A stretch of DNA of 64,000 nucleotides, from contig OX335642.1 in NCBI GenBank assembly GCA_946894095.1, positions 21,525,021 through 21,589,020 on the forward strand. Reading direction: 5' to 3'. This document shows positions 37,101 to 41,800 of this stretch, piece after piece. The position numbers were made by a program, and so were the translations under genes. This stretch comes from Incurvaria masculella (lineage: Eukaryota; Arthropoda; Insecta; Lepidoptera; Incurvariidae). Within the stretch, counting starts at the first letter, position 1; every line of letters starts with the position of its first letter. A model generated the notes under the pieces. It saw only the letters and a program-made list of their open reading frames with translations, searched no databases and was not told the origin of the DNA.

Positions 37101-38869
37101 AAGAATCCAAAGACAAGAAACCGGAGAAGGGTGACTCTGCCAAGAAGACTGAAAAAGAGCAGAAGAAACAAGAGGCTAAGAAAATCGAAAGAACAGAATC
37201 GAGTAAGAAAATTGAAAAAACTGAATTGAAAAAAGCTGAGAAAGTGGAACCGCAAAGAAAACCGGAAAAGGTTTGTAATGTAGTTGTAAACTTTTCGACA
37301 CCTGATTGTTGTTGCAATGATCGTTCCGAGTGATAACTTGCAGTTGAATTTGTATCTTAATTTAATAGGAATCTGAGTTCTTGAGTAACCCTTATAAATT
37401 CGCCAAATCTGTTCGTCTCTCTGTATGTCACAGCACTGTAACTCATGTTACAAGTGTTTGGAGAAATTTTAGTATTGTATGGGTATTATTAATGCAATGA
37501 AAATGCAATACAAGCAAACAATTTTGAAGTAACAAATACTTATAACTGTTTTTTGTTCCAGGCGAGTAGGATATTATTGAAAAGGTATTTCAAAATAAAA
37601 TGAATGCCATATAAAATAAAAATAGCTACTTGGTCTCATTATTTTCTATACATTTTTTCTTTTAAAGTTAAAATAGGGGACAAAAATAAAAATAATCATC
37701 TTGGATATACCTCTTAGCGATTATTTTTAATGATAATCGGTTTGCATGATTCAAAGATTCTTTTTTCAATGTATCTCACCTCGTACACTAAAATGTTAAA
37801 TAAAAAAATATATTCAGAGCATTTTCTAAAGAAATTGTTAAGTGCAGAGCTTTTAGTGGCAGTCTCTTAACCCTAAGTCCCTTTTTACAGAAATTAACAA
37901 TTTTCCCAAATAGATGAATGCTCTTGCAGCTGGTGGAGATGGCGAAGGGATCAAACCCGAAGCGCCAGGAGGGGTCGGAGGGGGGCGGCGGGGCGGCGGG
38001 CGCGGGGCCGGGCGGCGGGGGCGGCGGCGAGGAGACGCGCGGCAAGAGTATGGTGAGCAAGCTGCTCGGGGTGATGGGGCGGCGCGGCGGAGGGGGAGGA
38101 GGTGGCGGAGGCGGGGGAGGCGGCGGCGACGACGAGCGGCCGCGCGGCAAGGACAAGCACAGCAAGAAGAAGGTATGACACGTTCCGCGCTTGCTGTTGG
38201 CAATACACACTGTTTAATTGCAGTGGGAAATTCAATGGATGTTCGTTGTGTCATGGCAGATTAGAACGGTCAGCGAATCGATTGCAGCAGAATTACCGAC
38301 TGCGAGGTGACACAGCGAGCCTTAGCCGATCAATGTTTAAAGTTTCATTTTAGTTTTAGTTGGGAGTTGGTTTCCCGCATGAAGCCTCTTATATGGGACT
38401 TTAGCGCTGTAAGAGATGAGCCATAACCGCTCGTCCCAGAAGTGAAGATCTCGGTAAAGCGGGATCAGTGGCCATTGTTTGGCAACCCCCTTCGAGTTTA
38501 AATTTCACCACTAAAGGTAGCCCTTCCTTCTCCAAGGTCAAAACTATCTCTATACCGAAATTCATCAAAATTGGCTCAGCGTTATTGGTTCAACGAATTC
38601 TGCTGCCTCTTCACGCTTCTCTGACTGTTATTTACTATGTCCATTCTCTGGGCCTTGGCAATCTATCGATCACGACAGCATGGTGATCGTTGTGAGCATA
38701 TCGAATGTAAATAAAAGCGTTTGTGTCGGTTCAGGGCGGCAACGGCGCAGGCTCGGGCCAGGCCGCCGGCGCCGACGGGCCGGCGGACAAACCTGCCGAG
38801 CCCGACGGCGACAGGAAGTGCAAGAAGGGCCGCGGCCGCGTCTCCAGCTCCTCCTCTGGAGAAAAGTGA
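1018..38869 (+). CDS. MAST: MAST-family microtubule-associated Ser/Thr kinase gene (36 visible coding exons, 5' end outside window)
   Basis: Spliced model reconstructed by eye. Exon phases match across every junction and borders are GT/AG. About 1,726 residues are visible, counted from the first full codon at 1020 and using one copy of the amplified second exon. Order: MAST pre-kinase domain (DUF1908) at about residues 25-425, with [16 protein letters not shown] and LLECLEFDP; kinase domain at about 473-745 with [12 protein letters not shown] (Gly loop), YAMKK (Lys), HRDLKPDN, DFGLSK and [12 protein letters not shown] tail [21 protein letters not shown] at about 1003-1095 ([17 protein letters not shown]); then a low-complexity tail. 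All catalytic residues are present, so an active kinase is expected. Known family members bind microtubules and PDZ ligands; Drosophila dop acts in dynein-dependent transport. The substrate here is unknown. The first exon opens in phase 1 with a TGA just upstream in frame, so earlier exons must lie before the window. Confidence 0.95.
1957..2030. repeat. Perfect 33-bp inverted repeat (hairpin)
   Basis: Arm 1957-1989 (ACCACTACAAGTAAAATAAG...) is the exact reverse complement of 1998-2030, with an 8-nt centre containing GGGCCC. It lies in the intron between exons 1 and 2; the rest of 1155-2622 holds nothing I recognise. Confidence 0.92.
2623..2694 (+). CDS. MAST: MAST exon 2, copy 1 of a ten-copy exon array
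   Basis: 24 codons, phase 0-0, acceptor gaataacag, donor GTT|gtgagt. Reads [11 protein letters not shown] and then an Ala/Pro/His stretch ending RLSLV. This corresponds to the MAST region after SAPSL, where family members carry a K-E-x-S-x-P-R-R-G-S-like motif. It joins exon 1 and exon 3 in phase, as would any other intact copy of the array. Confidence 0.75.
2623..3700 (+). repeat. Tandem array of a complete MAST exon, 106-bp period, ten copies plus remnant
   Basis: Exon copies start at 2623, 2729, 2835, 2941, 3048, 3154, 3260, 3371, 3477 and 3583, with a truncated eleventh start at 3689. Each unit is a 72-nt exon plus about 34 nt of intron, with acceptor ctacag or ctatag and donor gtgagt (gtgggt in copy 2). 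Odd copies 1-9 and copy 10 encode KEM; even copies 2-8 encode KET, so the array probably grew as a 212-bp dimer. Copies 4 and 6 change RRPS to CRPS. Copy 7 carries a 5-nt duplication (77 nt, frameshift). Copy 10 has TGA at codon 4. The spacers look too short to be spliced out, so two adjacent copies should not both be included by direct splicing. Confidence 0.9.
3997..4154 (+). CDS. MAST: MAST exon 3
   Basis: Acceptor gcgcag, donor AT|gtgagt, phase 0 to 2. Encodes a Gly/Pro/His-rich linker ending [14 protein letters not shown], immediately before the conserved DGRRWS block of exon 4. Confidence 0.85.
4632..4707 (+). CDS. MAST: MAST exon 4, [16 protein letters not shown] block
   Basis: Acceptor gttgcag, donor TCG|gtaagt. 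Encodes [19 protein letters not shown], one of the most conserved MAST pre-kinase motifs and a signature of the family. Confidence 0.95.
4708..5448. other. MAST intron, no recognised content
   Basis: AT-rich. The smaller introns 3700-3996 and 4155-4631 likewise hold nothing recognisable. Confidence 0.5.
5449..5834 (+). mobile_element. SINE with 5S rRNA-derived head, copy A
   Basis: Begins CAGCCTCGGTGGCCCAGTGG. The head holds a 5S rRNA-like block, GAAGTTAAGCAACGCTGGGT and then TTGGATGGGTGACC, which are the internal promoter regions of 5S genes. A body of about 260 bp and a poly-A tail follow. The copies at 24716 and 43322 are nearly identical. Confidence 0.85.
6573..6691 (+). CDS. MAST: MAST exon 5
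   Basis: Acceptor gtttcag, donor AA|gtgagt. Begins [13 protein letters not shown], matching the SSCSSQEKL region that follows the Ser-rich stretch in MAST proteins. The remainder, with CPHC, is not recognised. Confidence 0.88.
7075..7595 (+). mobile_element. TTAA-flanked MITE, family 1, diverged copy
   Basis: Starts TTAAGCTGGGTCTTCCCGCT, ends GGCCATTTTAA. Collinear with the better-preserved copy at 19180. Non-coding. Confidence 0.75.
7769..7930 (+). CDS. MAST: MAST exon 6 (Gly run; NAGNAG acceptor)
   Basis: Acceptor gtcgcag followed directly by a second cag, so exon starts at 7769 and 7772 both keep the frame and differ by one residue. Encodes a Ser/Gly-rich stretch with a run of about ten Gly, then [11 protein letters not shown], which joins exon 7 to form the conserved R-S-R-S-L-S-S-P motif. 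Confidence 0.88.
7976..8165. mobile_element. Foldback element, 56-bp imperfect arms
   Basis: Arm 7976-8031 (with GATGGAAAGAGACAATTGGC) is the imperfect reverse complement of 8110-8165 (GCCGATTGTCTCTTTCCATC). Lies just after MAST exon 6. The remainder, 8166-8638, holds nothing recognised. Confidence 0.75.
8639..8782 (+). CDS. MAST: MAST exon 7
   Basis: Acceptor tgttag, donor AA|gtaagt. Starts SPSRSP, completing the conserved RSLSSPxRSP motif, and ends [18 protein letters not shown], equivalent to the family's V-Y-K-E-R-F-P-K-A-T-A-Q-M-E-E region. Confidence 0.93.
9120..10715 (+). pseudogene. Decayed LINE: RT C-terminal region and RNase H
   Basis: 9161-9727 reads [20 protein letters not shown] and [20 protein letters not shown], the post-RT region of I/R1/Jockey-type LINEs. 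9810-10031 and 10078-10674 read an RNase H domain: [28 protein letters not shown] and [18 protein letters not shown]. Where IYTDGS is usual, the sequence has IYTYGS, so the first catalytic Asp is lost. Frames are broken and the 5' part is missing. Ends in an (ACTA)n tail near 10701-10715. Lies in the intron before MAST exon 8. Confidence 0.85.
10720..11316 (-). pseudogene. Decayed Jockey-type LINE reverse transcriptase fragment
   Basis: On the minus strand 11316-11071 reads [18 protein letters not shown] and later [17 protein letters not shown]. After a gap with an unrelated insert or deletion, the catalytic YADD box lies at 10950-10939 (YADDTALLS), then KYLGIHLD. Frameshifts and stops show it is dead. 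Tail-to-tail with the LINE at 9120. Confidence 0.82.
11794..11875 (+). CDS. MAST: MAST exon 8 (DUF1908 helix)
   Basis: Acceptor atttcag, donor CAG|gtaaca. Encodes [13 protein letters not shown] and RFVHHQ, the start of the helical pre-kinase domain. Confidence 0.93.
12108..12212 (+). CDS. MAST: MAST exon 9 (DUF1908)
   Basis: Acceptor ttcacag, donor GAG|gtgagt, 35 codons in phase 0. Encodes [15 protein letters not shown] and [16 protein letters not shown], matching the conserved E-M-A-R-D-C-L and Y-F-Y segments. Confidence 0.95.
12243..12378 (+). mobile_element. TTAA MITE family 1, 5' fragment
   Basis: Starts TTAAGGGCGGGGCTTCCCGC and continues as family 1 for about 135 bp, then stops. Confidence 0.7.
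12478..12642 (+). CDS. MAST: MAST exon 10 (DUF1908)
   Basis: Acceptor tttgcag, donor CAG|gtagcg, phase 0. Encodes [15 protein letters not shown] and [12 protein letters not shown], near-identical to the family's conserved block. Confidence 0.96.
12851..13329 (+). mobile_element. TTAA MITE family 2, copy 1
   Basis: 479 bp. Termini TTAAGGCGCTAGGACTAGCC and GGCTAGTACCAGGCCCTTAA are imperfect inverted repeats. Nearly collinear with 28228-28704. Confidence 0.82.
13330..14125 (+). pseudogene. LINE 3' end with (GAAAT)n tail
   Basis: About 13428-13495 encodes [20 protein letters not shown], the typical C terminus of a LINE ORF2. A 3' UTR follows, ending AAATGAAATGAAATGAAATT. Its 3' UTR recurs inverted at 58671-58980 and partly at 53370-53505. 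It abuts the family 2 MITE. Confidence 0.8.
14535..14668 (+). CDS. MAST: MAST exon 11 (end of DUF1908, poly-Pro)
   Basis: Acceptor gtgcgcag, donor AA|gtcagt. Encodes [20 protein letters not shown], matching I-P-x-Y-I-x-x-x-L-G-L-x-R-D-P-L, then a run of about ten Pro. An earlier AG at 14508 is not used in this model. Confidence 0.93.
14669..15495. other. Larger MAST introns without recognised content
   Basis: This intron, and also 16220-17127 (AT-rich, with TTTA runs), 22331-23065, 23428-23951, 25913-26345, 27046-27491, 28705-29101, 30801-31453, 33772-34919, 35112-35667, 36171-36717, 37271-37929 and 38173-38734, show no exon, RNA gene or known repeat that I can support. Confidence 0.4.
15496..15636 (+). 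CDS. MAST: MAST exon 12 (kinase start, Gly-rich loop)
   Basis: Acceptor atgcgcag, donor CG|gtgagt. Encodes [20 protein letters not shown], the beginning of the kinase domain and its ATP-binding Gly-rich loop. Confidence 0.97.
15655..15950 (+). pseudogene. CR1-like LINE C-terminal fragment
   Basis: Reads [15 protein letters not shown] and [13 protein letters not shown], the last ORF2 residues of CR1/Rex-type LINEs, then an A-rich tail. In the intron after MAST exon 12; not part of the kinase. Confidence 0.78.
16114..16219 (+). CDS. MAST: MAST exon 13 (catalytic Lys, helix C)
   Basis: Acceptor ccttcag, donor GTG|gtgagt. Encodes [15 protein letters not shown] and [10 protein letters not shown]: the ATP-anchoring Lys and the helix C Glu. 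Confidence 0.97.
17128..17327 (+). CDS. MAST: MAST exon 14 (hinge, HRDLKPD)
   Basis: Acceptor tgtgcag, donor AA|gttagt. Encodes [28 protein letters not shown] and VVHRDLKPD. The Asn of HRDLKPDN is completed by the first base of the next exon. Confidence 0.97.
17441..17653 (-). mobile_element. Internally deleted 5S-type SINE
   Basis: Reverse of the SINE tail (GATGGAAAACACGGACAATT) followed by a short remnant of the head (GTCACCTATCC) ending CTACCGAGGCTGACA. It sits in the intron between the HRD and DFG exons. Confidence 0.7.
17840..17910 (+). CDS. MAST: MAST exon 15 (DFG motif)
   Basis: Acceptor tttacag, donor T|gtaagt. Encodes [20 protein letters not shown]: the Mg-binding DFG and the start of the activation segment. 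Confidence 0.97.
18210..18397 (-). mobile_element. SINE tail fragment
   Basis: Reverse-oriented shared SINE tail with GATGGAAAACACGGACG and GGTACCAACCCGGGCG; no head present. Confidence 0.65.
18623..18732 (+). CDS. MAST: MAST exon 16 (activation loop, APE)
   Basis: Acceptor gtccacag, donor CAG|gtgagg. Encodes [19 protein letters not shown] and [15 protein letters not shown], the activation loop and APE motif in MAST style. Confidence 0.97.
18904..19021 (+). CDS. MAST: MAST exon 17 (kinase C-lobe)
   Basis: Acceptor gcgacag, donor G|gtaagt. Encodes [20 protein letters not shown] and [11 protein letters not shown], the F-helix region of the C-lobe. Confidence 0.97.
19180..19726 (+). mobile_element. 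TTAA MITE family 1, full copy
   Basis: Termini TTAAGGTGGGCC and GGGCCACCTTAA are inverted, and both carry TTAA. About 547 bp, no coding capacity. TTAA targets are typical of piggyBac-like transposases; the autonomous partner is not in the window. Confidence 0.82.
20020..20144 (+). CDS. MAST: MAST exon 18 (kinase C-lobe end)
   Basis: Acceptor accctcag, donor AAG|gttagt. Encodes [11 protein letters not shown] and [16 protein letters not shown], with the conserved structural Arg of subdomain XI (DRLG). Confidence 0.96.
20176..20555 (+). mobile_element. Degenerate 5S-headed SINE
   Basis: Same order as the copy at 5449, with many substitutions: a 5S-like block around 20220-20265, then the shared tail (TTGGTACGATCGCATTAGATG) and an A-rich end. 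Confidence 0.75.
20699..20801 (+). CDS. MAST: MAST exon 19 (AGC tail)
   Basis: Acceptor gttgcag, donor A|gtgaga. Encodes [20 protein letters not shown] and EEDTSYFD, the AGC-kinase C-terminal tail. Confidence 0.96.
21031..21185 (+). CDS. MAST: MAST exon 20
   Basis: Acceptor gcgtgcag, donor AGG|gtgagc. Starts [18 protein letters not shown], the acidic stretch after the AGC tail, then [13 protein letters not shown] and a His/Ser repeat. Confidence 0.92.
21710..22138 (+). mobile_element. tRNA-headed SINE, copy a
   Basis: Head with pol III boxes: A-box-like TAGCCTAGTGGCG and B-box-like GGGTTCAAATCC, then a spacer of about 130 bp and the same body and tail as the 5S-headed SINEs (GGTTGGTACCATCG), with an A-rich end. 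Confidence 0.8.
22235..22330 (+). CDS. MAST: MAST exon 21
   Basis: Acceptor ctccccag, donor CCT|gtgagt, 32 codons in phase 0. Encodes [15 protein letters not shown] and a Pro-rich tail. Similar S-T-D-S-W-P-G-T-P segments occur in arthropod MASTs as I recall; otherwise low complexity, so slightly less certain. Confidence 0.8.
23066..23220 (+). CDS. MAST: MAST exon 22
   Basis: Acceptor ttggcag, donor AG|gtaacg. Encodes [20 protein letters not shown] then an Arg/Pro-rich stretch ending LSEER. Low complexity but phase-consistent. Confidence 0.85.
23309..23427 (+). CDS. MAST: MAST exon 23
   Basis: Acceptor gttgcag, donor CAG|gtacac. Encodes [13 protein letters not shown] and [15 protein letters not shown], matching the S-L-S-A-S-A-L-S-L-M-I-P motif upstream of the PDZ domain in MASTs. 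Confidence 0.9.
23952..24312 (+). mobile_element. TTAA MITE family 1, internally deleted
   Basis: Starts TTAAGGTGGGCCTTCCCGC, ends GGGCCACCTTAA, about 361 bp. Confidence 0.8.
24716..25104 (+). mobile_element. SINE with 5S rRNA-derived head, copy B
   Basis: Almost identical to the copy at 5449, with a 16-nt poly-A tail, in the intron before MAST exon 24. The high identity suggests recent activity. Confidence 0.85.
25172..25304 (+). CDS. MAST: MAST exon 24
   Basis: Acceptor gtgggcag, donor TC|gtgagt. Encodes [14 protein letters not shown] and [20 protein letters not shown], corresponding to the conserved S-S-R-D-S-S-P stretch before the PDZ domain. Confidence 0.92.
25440..25770 (-). pseudogene. 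CR1-like LINE fragment (ORF2 C-terminal part)
   Basis: Minus strand reads [20 protein letters not shown], then [20 protein letters not shown] and [13 protein letters not shown], characteristic of the post-RT region of CR1/Rex LINEs. Antisense, just before MAST exon 25. Confidence 0.78.
25786..25912 (+). CDS. MAST: MAST exon 25 (PDZ start)
   Basis: Acceptor gattgcag, donor TCC|gtgagt. Encodes [12 protein letters not shown] and [23 protein letters not shown] is the PDZ carboxylate-binding loop. Confidence 0.96.
26346..26720 (+). mobile_element. tRNA-headed SINE, copy b
   Basis: Starts CGGCTCGTAGCCTAGTGGCG. The B-box region is partly duplicated or altered. The shared tail follows. A 15-bp hairpin (near-complementary GCACAGACTATT and AATAGTCTGCGC) lies just after it at about 26726-26782. 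Confidence 0.75.
26944..27045 (+). CDS. MAST: MAST exon 26 (PDZ middle)
   Basis: Acceptor ggtggcag, donor CAG|gtgggt, 34 codons. Encodes [20 protein letters not shown], the classical PDZ G-L-x-x-G-D-x-I-x-x-x-N-G segment. Confidence 0.96.
27492..27563 (+). CDS. MAST: MAST exon 27 (PDZ end)
   Basis: Acceptor ttttgcag, donor CAG|gtctcc, 24 codons in phase 0. Encodes [20 protein letters not shown], the last helix and strand of the PDZ fold. Confidence 0.9.
27951..28079 (+). CDS. MAST: MAST exon 28
   Basis: Acceptor tgcgtag, donor CAG|gtaatg. Basic segment ending [20 protein letters not shown], matching the family's R-R-x-S-L-F-K-K-L motif after the PDZ. Confidence 0.92.
28228..28704 (+). mobile_element. 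TTAA MITE family 2, copy 2
   Basis: 477 bp, same termini and interior as 12851-13329 with few differences, in the intron after exon 28. Non-coding. Confidence 0.82.
29102..29193 (+). CDS. MAST: MAST exon 29
   Basis: Acceptor gcgaacag, donor AG|gtaaca. Encodes [20 protein letters not shown] and ends ATTHYQ. Low conservation, but phases fit both neighbours. Confidence 0.82.
29546..29674 (+). CDS. MAST: MAST exon 30 (RPSTLHGL / [10 protein letters not shown] motif)
   Basis: Acceptor ctgtgcag, donor AG|gtcaca. Encodes [14 protein letters not shown] and [18 protein letters not shown], a strongly conserved MAST motif ([13 protein letters not shown] and [11 protein letters not shown]). It is the first unit of a 151-bp tandem repeat. 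Confidence 0.95.
29571..30057 (+). repeat. 151-bp tandem copies of MAST exon 30
   Basis: The string CACAAGYTGGGCGGG recurs at 29571, 29722, 29873 and 30024, exactly 151 bp apart. Units 2 and 3 keep the coding part and the donor (gtcaca at 29826 and 29977) but the acceptor region has changed from tgtgcag to attgcctc, so they look like pseudo-exons. Unit 4 stops within the exon. Because 151 is not a multiple of three, read-through leaves the frame and meets a stop in unit 2. Confidence 0.92.
30585..30800 (+). mobile_element. Degenerate SINE tail
   Basis: Diverged match to the shared SINE tail (GGATTCCACGTAAAACTG, GGCAATGAAAATTGTCC, GGCACCTAGTTCCCAT). The head is not recognisable. Confidence 0.6.
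31454..31867 (+). mobile_element. tRNA-headed SINE, copy c
   Basis: A-box-like TAGCCTAGTGGC; the B-box is degraded (GGTTCAATACC). Complete shared tail and poly-A. Confidence 0.8.
32216..33059 (-). mobile_element. Non-autonomous Helitron, apparently complete
   Basis: On the minus strand it starts TCTATACTAATAATAAATC at 33059 and ends at 32216 with a GC hairpin (CCCGAGCGGAGCCGGG), a short spacer and CTAG. It is flanked by A and T as expected for insertion into AT. No Rep/helicase ORF. Lies in the long intron before MAST exon 31. Confidence 0.8.
33422..33520 (+). CDS. MAST: Possible MAST cassette exon between exons 30 and 31
   Basis: Isolated GC-rich island in an AT-rich, transposon-filled intron. 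Acceptor gcactcag, donor CTG|gtgtga, 99 nt, phase 2-2, no stop in the phase set by exon 30. It would add a 33-residue Pro/Arg-rich piece ([12 protein letters not shown] and similar). No specific family motif, and a stop follows in another frame, so this rests on composition and phase only. Confidence 0.4.
33540..33771 (-). mobile_element. Helitron-like fragment with (ATCC)n
   Basis: Minus strand opens TCCTACTAATATTATAAAGG, followed by a tetranucleotide run (about nine ATCC units at 33690-33730) and the common motif about Ca/Gln-type lepidopteran repeats, AAAACTACTGAATGG. Confidence 0.6.
34920..35111 (+). CDS. MAST: MAST exon 31 (Gly-rich; alternative acceptor 21 nt downstream)
   Basis: Acceptor gcgtccag, donor CG|gtacag. 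Encodes [14 protein letters not shown], a Gly/Ala run, and [16 protein letters not shown], matching the family's R-S-P-S-P-L and S-P-L-L-x-R segments. A second acceptor (cacgcag) at 34940 would start the exon at 34941 and keep the frame. Confidence 0.88.
35668..36170 (+). CDS. MAST: MAST exon 32 (long low-complexity exon)
   Basis: Acceptor tgggcag, donor G|gtgaga, 503 nt. Encodes [16 protein letters not shown], Gly and Pro/Ala runs, [20 protein letters not shown] and [20 protein letters not shown]. The final part ([10 protein letters not shown]) looks conserved. Frame chosen by phase from exon 31; alternative frames over it are artefacts of GC richness. Confidence 0.92.
36718..36775 (+). CDS. 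MAST: MAST exon 33 (short)
   Basis: Acceptor ttttcag, donor AG|gtgagg, 58 nt. Encodes [18 protein letters not shown]. Too short for independent recognition; supported by both phases and good splice sites. Confidence 0.75.
36856..37270 (+). CDS. MAST: MAST exon 34 (Lys/Glu-rich charged region)
   Basis: Acceptor ttttacag, donor AAG|gtttgt, 139 codons. Encodes [16 protein letters not shown] and then a highly charged Lys/Glu region with repeats like [16 protein letters not shown], probably helical or disordered. Unlike its GC-rich neighbours it uses AT-rich codons. Many MAST C-terminal tails have such charged stretches. Confidence 0.88.
37930..38172 (+). CDS. MAST: MAST exon 35 (Gly-rich basic)
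   Basis: Acceptor tcttgcag, donor AAG|gtatga, 81 codons in phase 0. Encodes [17 protein letters not shown], Gly runs, [16 protein letters not shown], and ends [10 protein letters not shown]. Confidence 0.87.
38735..38869 (+). CDS. MAST: MAST exon 36 (C terminus and stop)
   Basis: Acceptor ggttcag, 44 codons then TGA at 38867-38869. Encodes [15 protein letters not shown] and ends [16 protein letters not shown], a basic, Ser-rich C terminus. No PDZ-ligand ending is obvious. Confidence 0.85.
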   Translation, partial: GGNGAGSGQAAGADGPADKPAEPDGDRKCKKGRGRVSSSSSGEK

Positions 38870-41800
38870 ACCGACCGCACGCTAGTGACATCTTAAACTC
38901 TTTCATGGAGAACTCGTTCACAGTTTGTTCCGGGAGAAGTAGATTTGAAAATATATTTAATAATAGCCTCAGTGTTCAGTGTTGTGAGTTTACTCTGTGT
39001 CTCTGCTCTAAGCTTTGTTTTAACAGTCTTTATTCTGGCCAATTTTCGATGCATAGATGATATTACATAAAAGATTTGGTTGTTGAAGATAGAATGAGTT
39101 GCCGCAACGCTCTGCCTCGAATCTAATTCACACTCTTGTTGATTGCTGAGAAATCAACATCTACAGATTTTTCATTACATTTCACTATTTTTTTCCTATG
39201 ACTCACTATTCAAAAACTAATTTTCTCCTTTCAAAGCAAACATTTTGAAAACTACCAAGCGTAGTTACAATATACCATTCAAGAAAAGGTTCTAAAAAAT
39301 GGTGGCCATTAGGTACAGCTAATCTAATGAATTTCTGGGATGGAGATTAGTTTTAAATAAAAGATTCTACATATTTTAATATTACTACTTTCACTGGTAC
39401 ATGTTACAGATTGCCTTTCGAAAGTGTGGGAATGTCAAAGTATCTATTCTTTCATATAGTCGACACACTAATGATGAAATATTTGTTTTTAGTTTGGAGT
39501 GTGCTGAAATTGAAAATGCCACTCGGAAGCTTAACATCGAGTCGCGTAGACACGAGCGCTTAGTACTCAAAACCACATCTAGTATTATTGTTTTGCTAAA
39601 AATATTCCATAGGGCTTATTTTATGCTTTATTGCAGATGTACCTATGCACATATTGGCTTAATGTTATTTGTATGTGACAGTGTCAATTTCCGTGATACG
39701 ATTATTATGAGCTTTCAAAGGCCCTTTAAAGTATTTGACGAAAGTCAAGTGTGAATATGTTCATGCATTGTATTTGTGAATGTTTAACATTTTGGTCTCT
39801 TCGAGATGTCTGCTGAACGGAGCGAGGTACCAATCTACTGCTAGTGTAAATTGGAAAGTGTAGGTGTACGTGAGGTGTGTAGGTGTGCAAAAAGTAACAA
39901 TCTAAGGAGAGGGATGTAATTAAGAACGTCGAGTGTTGCTAGGACACGATGCGTTGCGCTATTGTGATATCATATTTTTTAATATTTCAAAACACCTTAA
40001 AAATACCATCACGTTGAACGATTGTAGTTTTTATTTGATTCTAGTTGTGCGTTGTGTCAGCAATGAACGCAATTGAGCTATGTTTGCGTGGAATGTTAAA
40101 TAACATAGAACGTCAGGTGTGTACTGTGAAAACGAAAAGGATTGATTAAAATAACAATTTCCCGAAACTATTCGAAGAAATATGTGAAAGAACATAGTTG
40201 GCGATAAAAAAATTACTGTAAGTGGTCTAAGGTTCTATGGCTGTCTATGTGTTGTTTGCTTTGCGACATAAGTAGTGCCATCAGTGCATATTGTGCAACA
40301 TATTGTGCAAACTACTTCTTAATTCATTAATTAATGAAACTTGTATGTCAGCTCTTCTCGAATCGATAGATTGTTAACGTGTCCAAGTGTAGGTATCCTA
40401 CCTATGGATAAGAAATGAAATGAAATGAAATGAAATAGTTTATTTACTCTATTATGTTTGTATTCTTTCATTAGTTTGTTACCTTTAAACTAAAATGTGT
40501 TAATCATTCTTAACAAATAATCTTGCATATATGGGGTGTGTTGGCATTGACTATTTTCATTTGTCTAGCTGGATTCTGTAATTTAACATTTTATATATTT
40601 TTCAGTCAGTGTAATGTAACGCATACTATTGTAGTATTATTACAGATTATTGCTCATATGTTGTAGTCCCGAAAGATACTATAATCCCCAATTGAATATA
40701 TGGCGTAATCTCTTCAGTGGGCATAATTAACAAATTTAAACATATACAGTCGTATTCAAAAAGCACCTGTCAAAACTTAGTATGAGATTAGCACCGGACT
40801 AACCATACAAAAACCGGTTTAGTCCGGCGGATTAAAGTTAGTCTGCCCACTCTGCATACACCTGTTAGAAAAGAACAGCAGCGCTAACTGGGTTTGAAAC
40901 TTAATGAAAACAGGAACAGGATACCTACAAAGGTTTGTTTATAATGTGAATTCTTCATTCACCTGCTAGTCTATCTTTTCTTTTTACTGGTTCTTGAAAT
41001 TAAGCATAATGCAATTGAACTTCTTTGTATGTTTTGACTTTCACAAAATTTATTTAGTCGGTGCAAACTCACCCCATATAATTTCGTTATTACTGTCCAT
41101 ACATGTAGTCAAAATGTTTATGAATTGATGTATTTATCAATACTAAAACGAAGTAAGTATTGTTTTAAAAAAAAGGACCAGATTGTTTTTTTTTTTGCAC
41201 TGTTATTTCAATCACTGCTTTACATTTAAATTCACTATTTTATTGTATTTTTGGATGGTAAACACATGCATTGTGTTGTGCATGGGATTGTGTAACAAGT
41301 GATATGTGTCTGTGAACCATCTCAGGTTTCATTATTTCATGAGATATTCTTAGTTTATTTAAGTTAACATTATTTGCCTTAGATTACATTTGTTAAAACT
41401 TCTGATCTTTTTTGTTGATAGCTTAGATGTGGAGTATGTAGGTGATAGAAGAAAATGTTCGATGACTACTTTTCGAACTAGTGAAGTAAAAGGATCTATA
41501 CGCGTGTATGGTGTATGTTGTTATGGACCGTTCTGTGTGATTTCTGAAAAATATCTTTAAAGAAACTTAACCAATCAGTAATATGGAAAATTGTAACGAG
41601 TTAGATAATCCTAGTTTTATCTTATAACCTACTCCTTCCTAACCTGTTTTATTTCCCTATCGCACTAGGCGAATGTTTCCAACGTATCTGTAGGTACGTG
41701 TATATATGTGTAATTGTATCATCATTCCATAATGCAGTTTAGTCTGCGCTTGTCAAGTTAGCTTTAGTGGGAGCGACACTACCCTGTGGAAGTGGTAAAA

